Part shown: positions 56,442 to 64,000 of the stretch, in pieces
Layout: each line of letters opens with the position of its first letter
Numbering within the stretch: position 1 is the stretch's first letter
Assembly: GCF_029338375.1 (NCBI RefSeq)
Contig: NZ_CP119804.1
Coordinates: forward strand, 1,302,001 to 1,366,000
Source: Halorussus lipolyticus
Lineage (GTDB): Archaea > Halobacteriota > Halobacteria > Halobacteriales > Haladaptataceae
Reading direction: 5' to 3'
Length of the DNA stretch: 64,000 nucleotides
The notes under the pieces: generated by a model
Database searches by the model: none
Told to the model about the DNA's origin: nothing
The model's input: only the letters and a program-made list of their open reading frames with translations
Made by a program: the position numbers and the translations under genes

Positions 56442-58535
56442 TTATATTTCTTTACTGAGTTCCTCTGACCAGTAGAGATCGCCGTCATAAATAAGGGGCA
56501 TTTTTGCCCGTTCGAGGAACGAGCGAAGTTCTGACTCGGATACTTCGACAATAGAGTCGTTTCCGTGAAGTTGTAGTTCATCGGACCCCGGCAAGTACAC
56601 TTGGTAGCAACCGCCGATTTGGTCTATCGTGAGGGAGTTTATTTCTATCTCGTATTTATCATCTGTTTCTGTGAGGTAACCGAGGGACGGAATTCGGTTG
56701 TCGGCCTGCGTGAGTTGGTGGGTTCCGTCTCCGACAACCGCGTAGTCTTTCCCCATCATGATGCGGCGGCGGGCGAGTTGGATTGCGTGCGCGATGTCGT
56801 AGCCGTTGATGAGTAACTGGGCGAACGCAACACCGACCTTCGCCGCCTGTTTGTTCAAGACCTTTGTGAAGGTTACTGCACCCGCAACGCTCCCTTTCTC
56901 TATCAAATCGTGGCCTTCGTAGTACGACCCGCAGGCGTTCAAGAAGAACGTCTGGACGTTGCTCTCCTCGATGTCCGAGACCGAGAGATTTCCGTCGCGG
57001 CACCGCAGGCCGTCCTCCTCGCAGTGACCGATGTAGTGAACGAAGTCGTGAGGAGACTCGAACACGTCGGCGAGTTCGTCCTTCGGGAGATGTTCGTGAA
57101 CAGTCACGTCTATCGGGAGGTCTTTCGCCCGGTTTTCGTAAATCTCGGCGGCCGTCTCGTGTTCGTCAACCATCTCCTCGTCGTTGAGAATGACGGTCAC
57201 GTCGATGTCGCCGCCCTCTGGGTCGAGGTACTTGAATCGGTTCTGGTAGGCTTCGGGAACTGCTTTGAACACGTCGATGGGCACGCCGTCGGCGAGCCAT
57301 CCATTCACCTTCCCCTCGTAGAGTACCGGGTCGCGCCTATCGACTGATTTGACCGGTCCGGGACCCTTCCGCGCAGTCGATACGGCCGGTCTCGGCGGAT
57401 GACTCGGCGGCTTGCCTGCCCGGTAGAAGTCACCGATGGACTTGTTCAGCAGTTCGTCTTTCTCCAAGTCGGTCGATTCCGACAGGTAGACCAACCCGAG
57501 GTTGTCGAGGAAGTACGGAAGCGAAGTCGCGTTGTCCGGAATCGGGTCCACGTGCATCGCCAGATGCCACTCGGGCAGTTCGTCGTCGATGCGCTCGTAG
57601 GGCGCGTCGAGGTACGTCGCCAACTGCTCGCCGGGCGAGGACGCATAGGTGGCCTCGGCGTCGATGTCCACCCGGTCGAGGAGCGGCATCTCGGCGAGGT
57701 CCCAACTGTAGGGACCGGCGTTCCGGACGAGACAGTCGAGGAAGAACACCCGCCGGAGGAGTTTCACGACTTCGTGCTGGAAGCCCGGCAGTGGCGTGAA
57801 GGGGTACTCGACGCCAGCGTCGGGCGCTCGCAGGACCGGCGAGCGTCTGTCCTCGACGGTCATCTCGGCCTGTAGGTAGTAGGCCAGCGGACCGGCGACG
57901 AAGACGTACTCGAAGCTGTCGGGGACGACCATCTCGATGCCCGTGTCGAATTGCTCCTCGCGCACGGGGTCCGGAATCTCGGTCTGTCCACCGAGTTCGA
58001 TTTTGGGCGGGTGGCCTCGGAGCGTCGGGTACGACCGGTCGGCCCCGGTCGTCTTGTGCGACGACGACGAGTAGGTGATGGCGGTGGCGATGCCCTCGGT
58101 CGTCGGGGGCACCGTAATCGTGTCCACCGGCTCCTCGTGGTGGCTTCGGAAGCCGAAGGTCACGAGGGTCCGGTCCGGAAAGGAGACGTGGAGTTCGGTG
58201 TAGTCCTCGTTCTTCGAGATGACTGCGGGACCGGAGAACCGCACGTAGGTCTTGATGTTGAGGCTGACGTTGAGGAGATACTCGTCGGCGTCAAGGTCGA
58301 TGGCTTCGGCGTCGCCGCCGTGCTTGAACTCTTCGTTAGACGTGAGACTGTTGGCTTTCACGAGCGCCGGGGGAAGCCGTAGCTCCGAGACGTAGCCCGA
58401 GACCGTCTCGTCGAGCGGGCGGTCGATGTCGTAGCCCGCGTCGGTCGCTTTCCAGCCAACGGTCTCTATCGACACCTCCGTCTTCGTGCGGTCGAATACG
58501 CGCAACCCAGAATCCGTCTCCTCCCACTCAATCAT
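56442..58535 (-). CDS. CHAT-domain (caspase-like) protein
   Basis: A 697-residue protein. Residues about 1-400 are a beta-rich region without a family I recognise; the C-terminal part has a CHAT (caspase-like) protease layout, with the His in VHYIGH (about 504) and Cys in FFLNACGS (about 535) followed by 'SVAGAVTFTKVLN'. CHAT proteases act in bacterial cell-death and CRISPR-linked defence. ATG 58535 (MIEWEETDS) fits a TATA-like stretch near 58567-58576; a TTG at 58550 is less likely. The 3' part is AT-richer than the 5' part (hand-counted lines 42-58% versus 67% GC), suggesting a mosaic origin. It may work with the small protein at 56296. Confidence 0.75.
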   Translation of the reverse strand: MIEWEETDSGLRVFDRTKTEVSIETVGWKATDAGYDIDRPLDETVSGYVSELRLPPALVKANSLTSNEEFKHGGDAEAIDLDADEYLLNVSLNIKTYVRFSGPAVISKNEDYTELHVSFPDRTLVTFGFRSHHEEPVDTITVPPTTEGIATAITYSSSSHKTTGADRSYPTLRGHPPKIELGGQTEIPDPVREEQFDTGIEMVVPDSFEYVFVAGPLAYYLQAEMTVEDRRSPVLRAPDAGVEYPFTPLPGFQHEVVKLLRRVFFLDCLVRNAGPYSWDLAEMPLLDRVDIDAEATYASSPGEQLATYLDAPYERIDDELPEWHLAMHVDPIPDNATSLPYFLDNLGLVYLSESTDLEKDELLNKSIGDFYRAGKPPSHPPRPAVSTARKGPGPVKSVDRRDPVLYEGKVNGWLADGVPIDVFKAVPEAYQNRFKYLDPEGGDIDVTVILNDEEMVDEHETAAEIYENRAKDLPIDVTVHEHLPKDELADVFESPHDFVHYIGHCEEDGLRCRDGNLSVSDIEESNVQTFFLNACGSYYEGHDLIEKGSVAGAVTFTKVLNKQAAKVGVAFAQLLINGYDIAHAIQLARRRIMMGKDYAVVGDGTHQLTQADNRIPSLGYLTETDDKYEIEINSLTIDQIGGCYQVYLPGSDELQLHGNDSIVEVSESELRSFLERAKMPLIYDGDLYWSEELSKEI

Positions 58536-58638
58536 GTCGGCGTTGTACAACGTGTCTCACCGGGACTTTATATTTTTGTCGCCCGGCCAGTTCCCCGCGA
58601 AAGGTAAGCTTATACTCCGGGGCGCACCGAATTTTGAT

Positions 58639-59886
58639 ATGAAGTACGACCGCGTCCGCGATGCCGACCCGGAGGTCGCAGATGCCCTCGAAGCCGAAGT
58701 AGAGCGCCAACGCGACACGCTGGCGATGATTGCCAGTGAGAATCACGTTAGCGAGGCCGTGATGGAGGCCCAAGGGAGCGTCTTCACCAACAAGTACGCC
58801 GAGGGCTACCCCGGTTCGCGCTACTACGGCGGGTGCGAGAACATCGACACCGTCGAGGAGCTAGCCATCGAGCGCGCGAAGGAACTCTGGGGCGCAGAAC
58901 ACGTCAACGTCCAGCCCCATTCGGGCACGCAGGCCAACATGGGCGTCTACTTCGCCATGCTCGAACCCGGCGACAAGATTCTGTCGCTCGACTTGACCCA
59001 CGGCGGCCACCTCAGCCACGGCCATCACGCCAACTTCACCGGCGAACTCTACGAGGTCGAACAGTACGAGGTGAACCCCGAGACGGGCTATCTCGACTAC
59101 GACGCCATCCGCGACCACGCCGAGGAGTTCGACCCGGACATCATCGTCTCGGGTTACTCCGCGTATCCCCGAGAGGTCGAGTGGGAGACGATTCAGGAGA
59201 CCGCCGACGCGGTGGACGCCTACCACCTCGCCGACATCGCTCACATCACGGGTCTCGTCGCCGCCGAGGAACACCCCTCGCCGGTCGGCGTCGCCGACTT
59301 CGTGACTGGTTCGACCCACAAGACCATCCGGGCGGGCCGGGGCGGCATCATCATGTGCGACGACGAGTACGCCGACGCCATCGACTCGGCCGTGATTCCG
59401 GGGATGCAGGGCGGTCCCCTTCTGCACAACATCGCGGGGAAGGCGGTCGGATTCGAGGAGGCCCTCCAACCCGAGTTCGAGAACTACGCGGCCCAGACCA
59501 CTGCCAACGCCGAGGCCCTCGGCGAGAGCCTACAGGAACACGGTTTCGAGTTGGTCTCGGGCGGCACCGACACCCACCTCGTGCTGGTGGACCTGCGGGA
59601 GTCCCATCCGGACGTGACCGGCAAGGACGCCGAGGAGGCCCTCGAAGACGTTGGCATCGTGCTGAACGCCAACACCGTGCCCGGCGAGACGCGCTCGCCC
59701 TTCGTCACCAGCGGGATTCGGGCCGGGACGCCCGCCCTCACCACTCGCGGATTCGACGAGGACGACTGTCGGTACGTCGGTGACCTCATCGCCCGCGTGG
59801 TGAACAACGTGGACGACGACGACGTGCTGGGCGAAGTCGCAGAGGACGTCCAAGAACTCTGCGAGGCCAATCCGCTCTACGAGTAA
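58639..59886 (+). CDS. glyA: Serine hydroxymethyltransferase
   Basis: The 415-residue PLP enzyme converts serine and a tetrahydro-pterin C1 carrier to glycine and the methylene form. Features: ASENHVSEAV, 'NKYAEGYPGSRYYGGCENID', 'VQPHSGTQANMGVYFAML', and the PLP lysine in TGSTHKTIRAGRGG. The ATG at 58639 has a TATA-like CTTATACT about 27-30 bases upstream (58608-58615). It belongs to the same C1 pathway as folD, 880 bases downstream. The C-terminus is normal. Confidence 0.96.
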   Translation: MKYDRVRDADPEVADALEAEVERQRDTLAMIASENHVSEAVMEAQGSVFTNKYAEGYPGSRYYGGCENIDTVEELAIERAKELWGAEHVNVQPHSGTQANMGVYFAMLEPGDKILSLDLTHGGHLSHGHHANFTGELYEVEQYEVNPETGYLDYDAIRDHAEEFDPDIIVSGYSAYPREVEWETIQETADAVDAYHLADIAHITGLVAAEEHPSPVGVADFVTGSTHKTIRAGRGGIIMCDDEYADAIDSAVIPGMQGGPLLHNIAGKAVGFEEALQPEFENYAAQTTANAEALGESLQEHGFELVSGGTDTHLVLVDLRESHPDVTGKDAEEALEDVGIVLNANTVPGETRSPFVTSGIRAGTPALTTRGFDEDDCRYVGDLIARVVNNVDDDDVLGEVAEDVQELCEANPLYE

Positions 59887-59913
59887 GGAGAAGCTAAAGG
59901 GTCTGAGGCGTCC

Positions 59914-60564
59914 TCAGGCAGTGATTGTAATCACTTTCTCGTCGGTCTGACCGTTCTCGTCAGTGACGCGCAGTTTGATGTCAAAGTCGCTTCCGTCGGC
60001 GAAGTGTTCGTAGAAGCCGGGACCAGTGAAATCGACGCCGGTCAGTCCGCTTCCGGCGGCGTTCCGCCACCACTCGTACTTCACGATGTCTCCTCGCGGC
60101 GAGGTCGAACGAGTGCCGTCAAACGTTATCTCACCGTCGCCGTTCCGAACCATGTCGATTCGGGCGGTCGGCTCGGTGACAGTCGCGTCGCTGTAGACCT
60201 TGAACGAGAACTTGCTCGTGTCGGTGTTTCCGTTGCTGTCCGTGACCTTGAGTTTGATGGTGAAGTCGCCCGCCGCGAACGACTCGGAGAACGTCTTTCC
60301 GGTTCCATCGACGCCGGTCAGACCGTTTCCAGCGGCGTTACGGTACCACTCGTACTTGGTGATGTCGCCGGTCGATTCGCTCGCGTCGAACGTAATCGAC
60401 GTGCCCTCCGTGGCGGGGAGCGGGGTGGTGTTGATGACTGCGGTCGGCCCTGCGGCGGCGGCGTTCCCGGTCGCCGCAGAGGCACCAACGAGACCGACGC
60501 CCGTCGTACCCATTACTTTCAGCGTGTCTCGACGACTCCACGACGTTTCGTTTTTCTCAGACAT
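59914..60564 (-). CDS. Tat-exported protein with two PKD domains
   Basis: A 216-residue secreted protein. The Tat signal is WSRRDTLKVMGTTGVGLVGASAATG with the twin arginines. Two PKD-type domains follow, about residues 40-122 and 130-216; each has a 'TKYEWYRNAAGNGLTGVDGTG'-like and 'VKYEWWRNAAGSGLTGVDFTG'-like WxxNAAGxGLTGVD core and ends in 'F.IKLKVTDSNGNTD' or 'FDIKLRVTDENGQTD'. PKD domains mediate surface or extracellular protein contacts. No anchor is seen, so it is released or bound to the S-layer. It converges on glyA. Confidence 0.85.
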   Translation of the reverse strand: MSEKNETSWSRRDTLKVMGTTGVGLVGASAATGNAAAAGPTAVINTTPLPATEGTSITFDASESTGDITKYEWYRNAAGNGLTGVDGTGKTFSESFAAGDFTIKLKVTDSNGNTDTSKFSFKVYSDATVTEPTARIDMVRNGDGEITFDGTRSTSPRGDIVKYEWWRNAAGSGLTGVDFTGPGFYEHFADGSDFDIKLRVTDENGQTDEKVITITA

Positions 60565-60765
60565 CACTTCGGGATAAAAAGTTACTAATTATATTCTTTT
60601 TGGCTAACTATATCGCGATGGTTCCGACGTAACCGGTCGGTAATGGCTGGTTTCCGTTTCCGGGTCCGTAGTATGTTACAAGTATGTGCGTATTTCTGGC
60701 TATTCTCGGCCCGAAATAGGCACGAACCCGAGGGTTGAAGGTCCTCGGTGACCGACGTTCGGACG

Positions 60766-61659
60766 ATGACAGAGGTAATCGACGGCAACGCCGTCGCCGA
60801 GCGAATCCGGTCGGACTTGCAGGACAGCATCGAGACGCTCGCCGACGAGGGCGTCGAAGTGGGACTCGCCACCGTGCTGATGAGCGACGACCCCGCCAGC
60901 GAGACCTACGTCTCGATGAAACAGCGCGACTGCGAGGAGGTCGGCATCGAGGGCATCCACGTCGAAATCGACCCCGAGGCCCCCGCCGAAAAACTCCACG
61001 ACACCATCGAGGACCTCAACGACGACCCGGACGTTCACGGCATCCTCGTCCAGATGCCGGTCCCTGACCACGTGGACGACCGCGAAGTCCTCCGGGCAAT
61101 CGACCCCGAGAAGGACGTTGACGGCTTCCACCCCGAGAACGTGGGTCGCCTCGTCGCGGGCCACGCCCGCTACCGGCCCTGCACGCCCCACGGCGTGCTG
61201 AAACTCCTCGAATCGGCGAACGTCGAAATCGAGGGCGCAGACGTGACCATCGTCGGTCGGTCGAACATCGTGGGCAAACCGCTGGCCAACCTGCTGATGC
61301 AGAAGGCCGACGACGGCAACGCGACCGTGACGGTCTGTCACTCCCGGACCGACGACCTCGAAGCGAAAACCCGACAGGCGGACATCGTAGTCGCGGCCTG
61401 CGGCGTCCCCGAGATGATAGACGGGTCGATGCTCTCCGAGGACACGACGGTCATCGACGTGGGCGTCAACCGCGTCGATGCGGACACCGACAAGGGCTAC
61501 GAACTCGTCGGCGACGTGGACTACGACAGCGCCAAAGAGACGGCCAGCGCCATCACGCCGGTCCCCGGCGGCGTCGGCCCGATGACCCGCGCGATGCTCC
61601 TCTACAACACTGTGAAGGCCGCCGGTCGGCAGGAAGGCGTGGACGTTGACCTGCCGTAA
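60766..61659 (+). CDS. folD: Methylenetetrahydrofolate dehydrogenase/cyclohydrolase
   Basis: The 297-residue bifunctional enzyme interconverts methylene-, methenyl- and formyl-tetrahydrofolate. Features: 'SETYVSMKQRDC' with catalytic Lys, 'HGILVQMPVPDHV', 'EKDVDGFHPENVGRL', 'VTIVGRSNIVGKPLANLL' and 'ITPVPGGVGPMTRAMLL'. ATG 60766 (MTEVIDGNAV) is the family start; the frame extends only six codons further. It lies near glyA on the same strand. Use of folate by this halophile is supported by both genes. Confidence 0.95.
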   Translation: MTEVIDGNAVAERIRSDLQDSIETLADEGVEVGLATVLMSDDPASETYVSMKQRDCEEVGIEGIHVEIDPEAPAEKLHDTIEDLNDDPDVHGILVQMPVPDHVDDREVLRAIDPEKDVDGFHPENVGRLVAGHARYRPCTPHGVLKLLESANVEIEGADVTIVGRSNIVGKPLANLLMQKADDGNATVTVCHSRTDDLEAKTRQADIVVAACGVPEMIDGSMLSEDTTVIDVGVNRVDADTDKGYELVGDVDYDSAKETASAITPVPGGVGPMTRAMLLYNTVKAAGRQEGVDVDLP

Positions 61660-61728
61660 TCCCGATATTCGAGGCCGGATGCGGCGGTCTGTGCCTATTT
61701 GGGCGGCGAGGGGTCCCAAGACGCGCCG

Positions 61729-62046
61729 TCAGGACTCGCGCCACTTGTGACCGCACTCGACGCAGGTGAACAGTCGAACCTCGTAGGAGCCACCCGGCTT
61801 GGGCATCATCTCGTAGGCGGCCCGGTCGCTGTCGCAGTCGTCCGCCGGACAGGGTTCCTGCATCGTCTCGTTGGCGTCTTGGGTCGCGTCGGCCACGTCG
61901 GGTGCCCCGTCGTCCCGCTGGCCGTCTTGGGTCGTCATCTCTGCTTCCGCTTGCGAGTCCCGTGGCTCCTCGTTCCCACAGGTGCGACACACCCACGCGT
62001 CGTCCTCCGTGTGCATTATCGAACCACACTCGTCACAGAATTGCAT
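61729..62046 (-). CDS. TFS/RPA12-type transcription elongation factor paralogue, atypical
   Basis: A 105-residue protein with an N-terminal zinc ribbon (FCDECGSIMHTEDDAWVCRTCGNEE, as in TFS) and a C-terminal zinc ribbon (CPADDCDSD ... FTCVECGHKWRES). TFS rescues stalled RNA polymerase by inserting an acidic Asp-Glu tip (RSADE) into the active site. Here that loop reads 'YEMMPKPGGSYEVRLF', with no DE pair, so it probably cannot stimulate cleavage. The linker is acidic. It may be an inhibitory or alternative paralogue, as known for some Sulfolobus TFS copies. A normal TFS is expected elsewhere in the genome. Confidence 0.82.
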   Translation of the reverse strand: MQFCDECGSIMHTEDDAWVCRTCGNEEPRDSQAEAEMTTQDGQRDDGAPDVADATQDANETMQEPCPADDCDSDRAAYEMMPKPGGSYEVRLFTCVECGHKWRES

Positions 62047-62143
62047 ATGTAGTAGGGATACCCGGTGTCGGATATATGTATTAACTTCCGATTCGTCAAC
62101 GGTTGATGGGCAACTCGAAATAAAACCGCGCTACCGACGATGG

Positions 62144-62500
62144 TCAGCGTTTTTCTCGGCGATTTCGGTCGGCCTCGGCGAGACGCTCGGCCTCGTCGGT
62201 GATTCGGTCGCCCTCCTTGGCGGCGTCGGTCTGACTGGTGTAGGCGTAGGTGTGATACTGGTCGCCGGAGCCTTCCACGTCGGTTTCGCGCGACTGTCCT
62301 CGGCGCAGGCGCTTCTGGCGGACCAGCACCGCCCCAGCGAGCGAGACGACGACGAGGCCGACGAGTCGCACCAGCGTCTCGGACCCGAGGTCCGGAATCT
62401 GGGCGATTCCCAGCCACGGGACCGCCACGGGCGCGAGGAGCGCGACGACGAACAGGAGTCTCAGTCCCCACCGGAGTTTCGAGGTGCCGTCGGTCGGCAT
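62144..62500 (-). CDS. Small two-helix membrane protein
   Basis: A 118-residue protein from ATG 62500: 'LRWGLRLLFVVALLAPVAVPWLG' and 'LVRLVGLVVVSLAGAVLVRQKRLRRG' form a hairpin of two transmembrane helices; the C-terminal 45 residues are hydrophilic and probably cytoplasmic. A TTG nine codons upstream is in frame but less likely. I recognise no named family. It lies between the TFS paralogue and the DUF7117 gene, all on the minus strand. Confidence 0.6.
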   Translation of the reverse strand: MPTDGTSKLRWGLRLLFVVALLAPVAVPWLGIAQIPDLGSETLVRLVGLVVVSLAGAVLVRQKRLRRGQSRETDVEGSGDQYHTYAYTSQTDAAKEGDRITDEAERLAEADRNRREKR

Positions 62501-62624
62501 ATCGAGTGGTACGTTATCAATTGACAAAAAGATTGGTCGCGGAAGCCGGGAACGGCCGAGATGCTACTGGAGCAATCTCTCTGCATTCTAAGGAAACGAT
62601 ACTAATTGTGAAGAAAACGTAGCG

Positions 62625-63365
62625 TTATGCCAACCGGCCGAACCGGTCGCGCGCGCTGACCAGCGCGTCGTCGTCGCCGGTCCGCAGGTACTCGCCCACG
62701 TCGCGCGCTGACGAGACCAGCAGTTCTGCGGTTTCGGCGTCCACGTCGCCGTCGAGGGCCTGCACGCGCTTCACGTGGTCGCCGAGGGTTTCGAGCGCGT
62801 CCCGGCCCGCGTCGGCGACCTCGTTCTCGTCGGCCCAGTCGGCCATCTCGCGGCGGTACTCCGCGACGGCCTCGGCGTAGGCCAACCCCCGAACCGGGTG
62901 CATCGACTCGGGAACCTCGCCGGGCGCGGGCCGCCGGTCCGTCTCGGGGTCGGTCTCCGGGTCGGCGTCCGCGCCCCGGAGGAGCGCGAGGAAGTACCAC
63001 TCCTCGTCGTCGTTCAGGTCGAGGCCCCGGCCCACCACGTCGGCAGTATGGCGGAGTTCCTGCGCAGAGAGATAGGTGTCGTCCAACCGCTGGAGGTCGC
63101 CGCCCCGGACGAAGCCTCGCTTGCGGACGTACTCTCTGGCGAGGTCCCCGGCGGTGTTGGCGACCTCGCGGAGCGGCCGGGCATCGACGGCCTCGCGCGG
63201 TTCGGTCAGGTCGAACTCGGCGGGGCTATCGGTGTGGAGGCGACGGTCGTCCTCGACGCCGACGCTCCGAAGGCTTCCGCAGTCGGGGCACTCGACGCTC
63301 CCGGTGTCGTAGTAGGACCACCGCGCGCCGCAGTCGGTACACTCCCGCTGGCCGCGAATCTTCAT
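62625..63365 (-). CDS. TFIIB-type zinc ribbon protein (DUF7117-type)
   Basis: A 246-residue protein with an N-terminal zinc ribbon (ECTDCGARWSYYDTGSVECPDCGS) followed by an all-helical acidic region rich in Asp and Glu. 'REYVRKRGFVRGGDLQRLDDTYLSAQELRHTADV' is a conserved-looking segment. The group (DUF7117 as I remember it) is haloarchaeal and of unknown function. ATG 63365 (MKIRGQRECTDC) is preferred over the longer frame, which adds basic residues. Confidence 0.72.
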   Translation of the reverse strand: MKIRGQRECTDCGARWSYYDTGSVECPDCGSLRSVGVEDDRRLHTDSPAEFDLTEPREAVDARPLREVANTAGDLAREYVRKRGFVRGGDLQRLDDTYLSAQELRHTADVVGRGLDLNDDEEWYFLALLRGADADPETDPETDRRPAPGEVPESMHPVRGLAYAEAVAEYRREMADWADENEVADAGRDALETLGDHVKRVQALDGDVDAETAELLVSSARDVGEYLRTGDDDALVSARDRFGRLA

Positions 63366-63501
63366 ATCGGCACTTCGACCGCGCGACACAAAACGATGCG
63401 GACTCCGGGCCGTCCTCGATGCGGACTCGCGGCCACCCTTCGGCGACACCGGAATATCCCGACTGCGAACATTTTTACCCCAGCGCTACCGTGCCACGGG
63501 T

Positions 63502-64000
63502 ATGGTCGGCGGTATGAGCATCGACCGCTCGCGTCTCGGCTGGTGGCTCGTCGGACTGGCACTCGGAGCGGCGGTGCTGTACGTCGTTTACTCCTTCATC
63601 GGCACGTTCGTCTTCGGCATCTTCCTCTACTACGCGACCCGGCCGGTGTACAAGCGCCTCCGGCGACGGATGCGCCCCGCGAGTCTGGCCGCTGGGACGG
63701 CGTTGCTGGCGCTGGCGCTCCCGGTCCTGCTGTTGATGGCCTACACCGGAGCCATCGCGCTACAGGAGTTCAACAACATCGCCAAGAAGACCGACATCGA
63801 CGGGCTTCAGACCACGATTCAGCCCTACCTCGACGTGTCGAGCGTGGCCCAGCGCCCCGGCGAACTGCTGGCGAACCCCGACCCCGCGCTGGTGTCGGAA
63901 ATCGGCCGGTCGGCACTCGAATATCTGGGCTTCATCGGCAACGCCGTCCTGCACCTGTTCGTGATGATAGCCATCGCGTTCTACCTGCTTCGGGACGACC
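63502..64000 (+). CDS. AI-2E family transporter, N-terminal part (runs off window)
   Basis: The frame is open from ATG 63502 to the end of the window (166 residues). It has a hydrophobic first half (WWLVGLALGAAVLYVVYSFIGTFVFGIFLYYATRPVY), 'RRMRPASLAAGTALLALALPVLLLMAY', a soluble loop, and another helix ending 'FYLLRDD', which is the pattern of AI-2E-type (PerM) permeases, about 340 residues long. A TTTTTACC box about 27 bases upstream supports 63502; ATG 63514 is also possible. It is divergent from the DUF7117 gene. Confidence 0.82.
   Translation, partial: MVGGMSIDRSRLGWWLVGLALGAAVLYVVYSFIGTFVFGIFLYYATRPVYKRLRRRMRPASLAAGTALLALALPVLLLMAYTGAIALQEFNNIAKKTDIDGLQTTIQPYLDVSSVAQRPGELLANPDPALVSEIGRSALEYLGFIGNAVLHLFVMIAIAFYLLRDD

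Overview
The window is GC-rich (roughly two thirds G+C in most coding stretches) and encodes strongly acidic proteins. It carries archaeal housekeeping genes: RNase P proteins Rnp2 and Rnp3, proteasome alpha, a TFS-type RNA polymerase factor, TbsP and bacterio-opsin-activator-type HTH proteins. Many genes have a TATA-like box about 27-33 bases before the start codon and little or no leader. This is a chromosome segment of a haloarchaeon (class Halobacteria); I do not assign a genus. No sequence search was run: family and DUF names come from recognising the sequences.

Layout. 0-9.6 kb: end of an aldehyde dehydrogenase, an amidohydrolase, a UspA protein, biotin ligase, an HTH protein, the biotin carboxylase/BCCP subunit of an acyl-CoA carboxylase, a methyltransferase, and a sodium:solute symporter with two C-terminal winged-helix domains. 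9.9-19.6 kb: cytochrome P450, the small and carboxyltransferase subunits of the same carboxylase (pccX-pccB), two tandem NSS transporters, an SDR dehydrogenase, a glycerophosphodiesterase and a YchF-type ATPase. 20-28 kb: sucCD, several small haloarchaeal proteins, a PGF-CTERM surface glycoprotein, an ATP-grasp ligase, an M24 peptidase and tRNA-Val(CAC). 28.6-29.9 kb: a CRISPR array of 13 repeats with a leader on the left and no cas genes in the window. 30-40.3 kb: MBL hydrolase plus an adenine-deaminase-like enzyme, an M42 peptidase, then rnp3, methyltransferase, a rhodanese-MBL protein, an AT-rich island with a Shedu-type nuclease, rnp2 and psmA. 40.4-47.4 kb: small-molecule hydrolases, HTH regulators, a TetR-MATE efflux operon and tRNA-Leu(CAA) with a broken duplicate beside it. 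47.4-56 kb: histidine kinase, IMPase/FBPase, Lrp regulator, DUF63 protein, a duplicated membrane protein, a YcaO enzyme and TbsP. 56.3-58.5 kb: a CHAT-protease-like gene facing a 44-residue small protein. 58.6-64 kb: glyA, a Tat-exported PKD protein, folD, a TFS paralogue without its catalytic loop, small proteins and the start of an AI-2E family transporter.

How genes work together. birA, pccA, pccX and pccB form a biotin-dependent carboxylase set spread over 10 kb. sucCD catalyses the substrate-level phosphorylation step of the TCA cycle. glyA and folD belong to one-carbon metabolism. rnp2, rnp3 and psmA look like a housekeeping cluster opened by inserted genes. Three features relate to defence: the CRISPR array, the Shedu-type gene, and the CHAT protein with its small neighbour, which is the best candidate here for an undescribed system. 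Intergenic DNA carries at least two dispersed repeat families and two tRNA-associated duplications.
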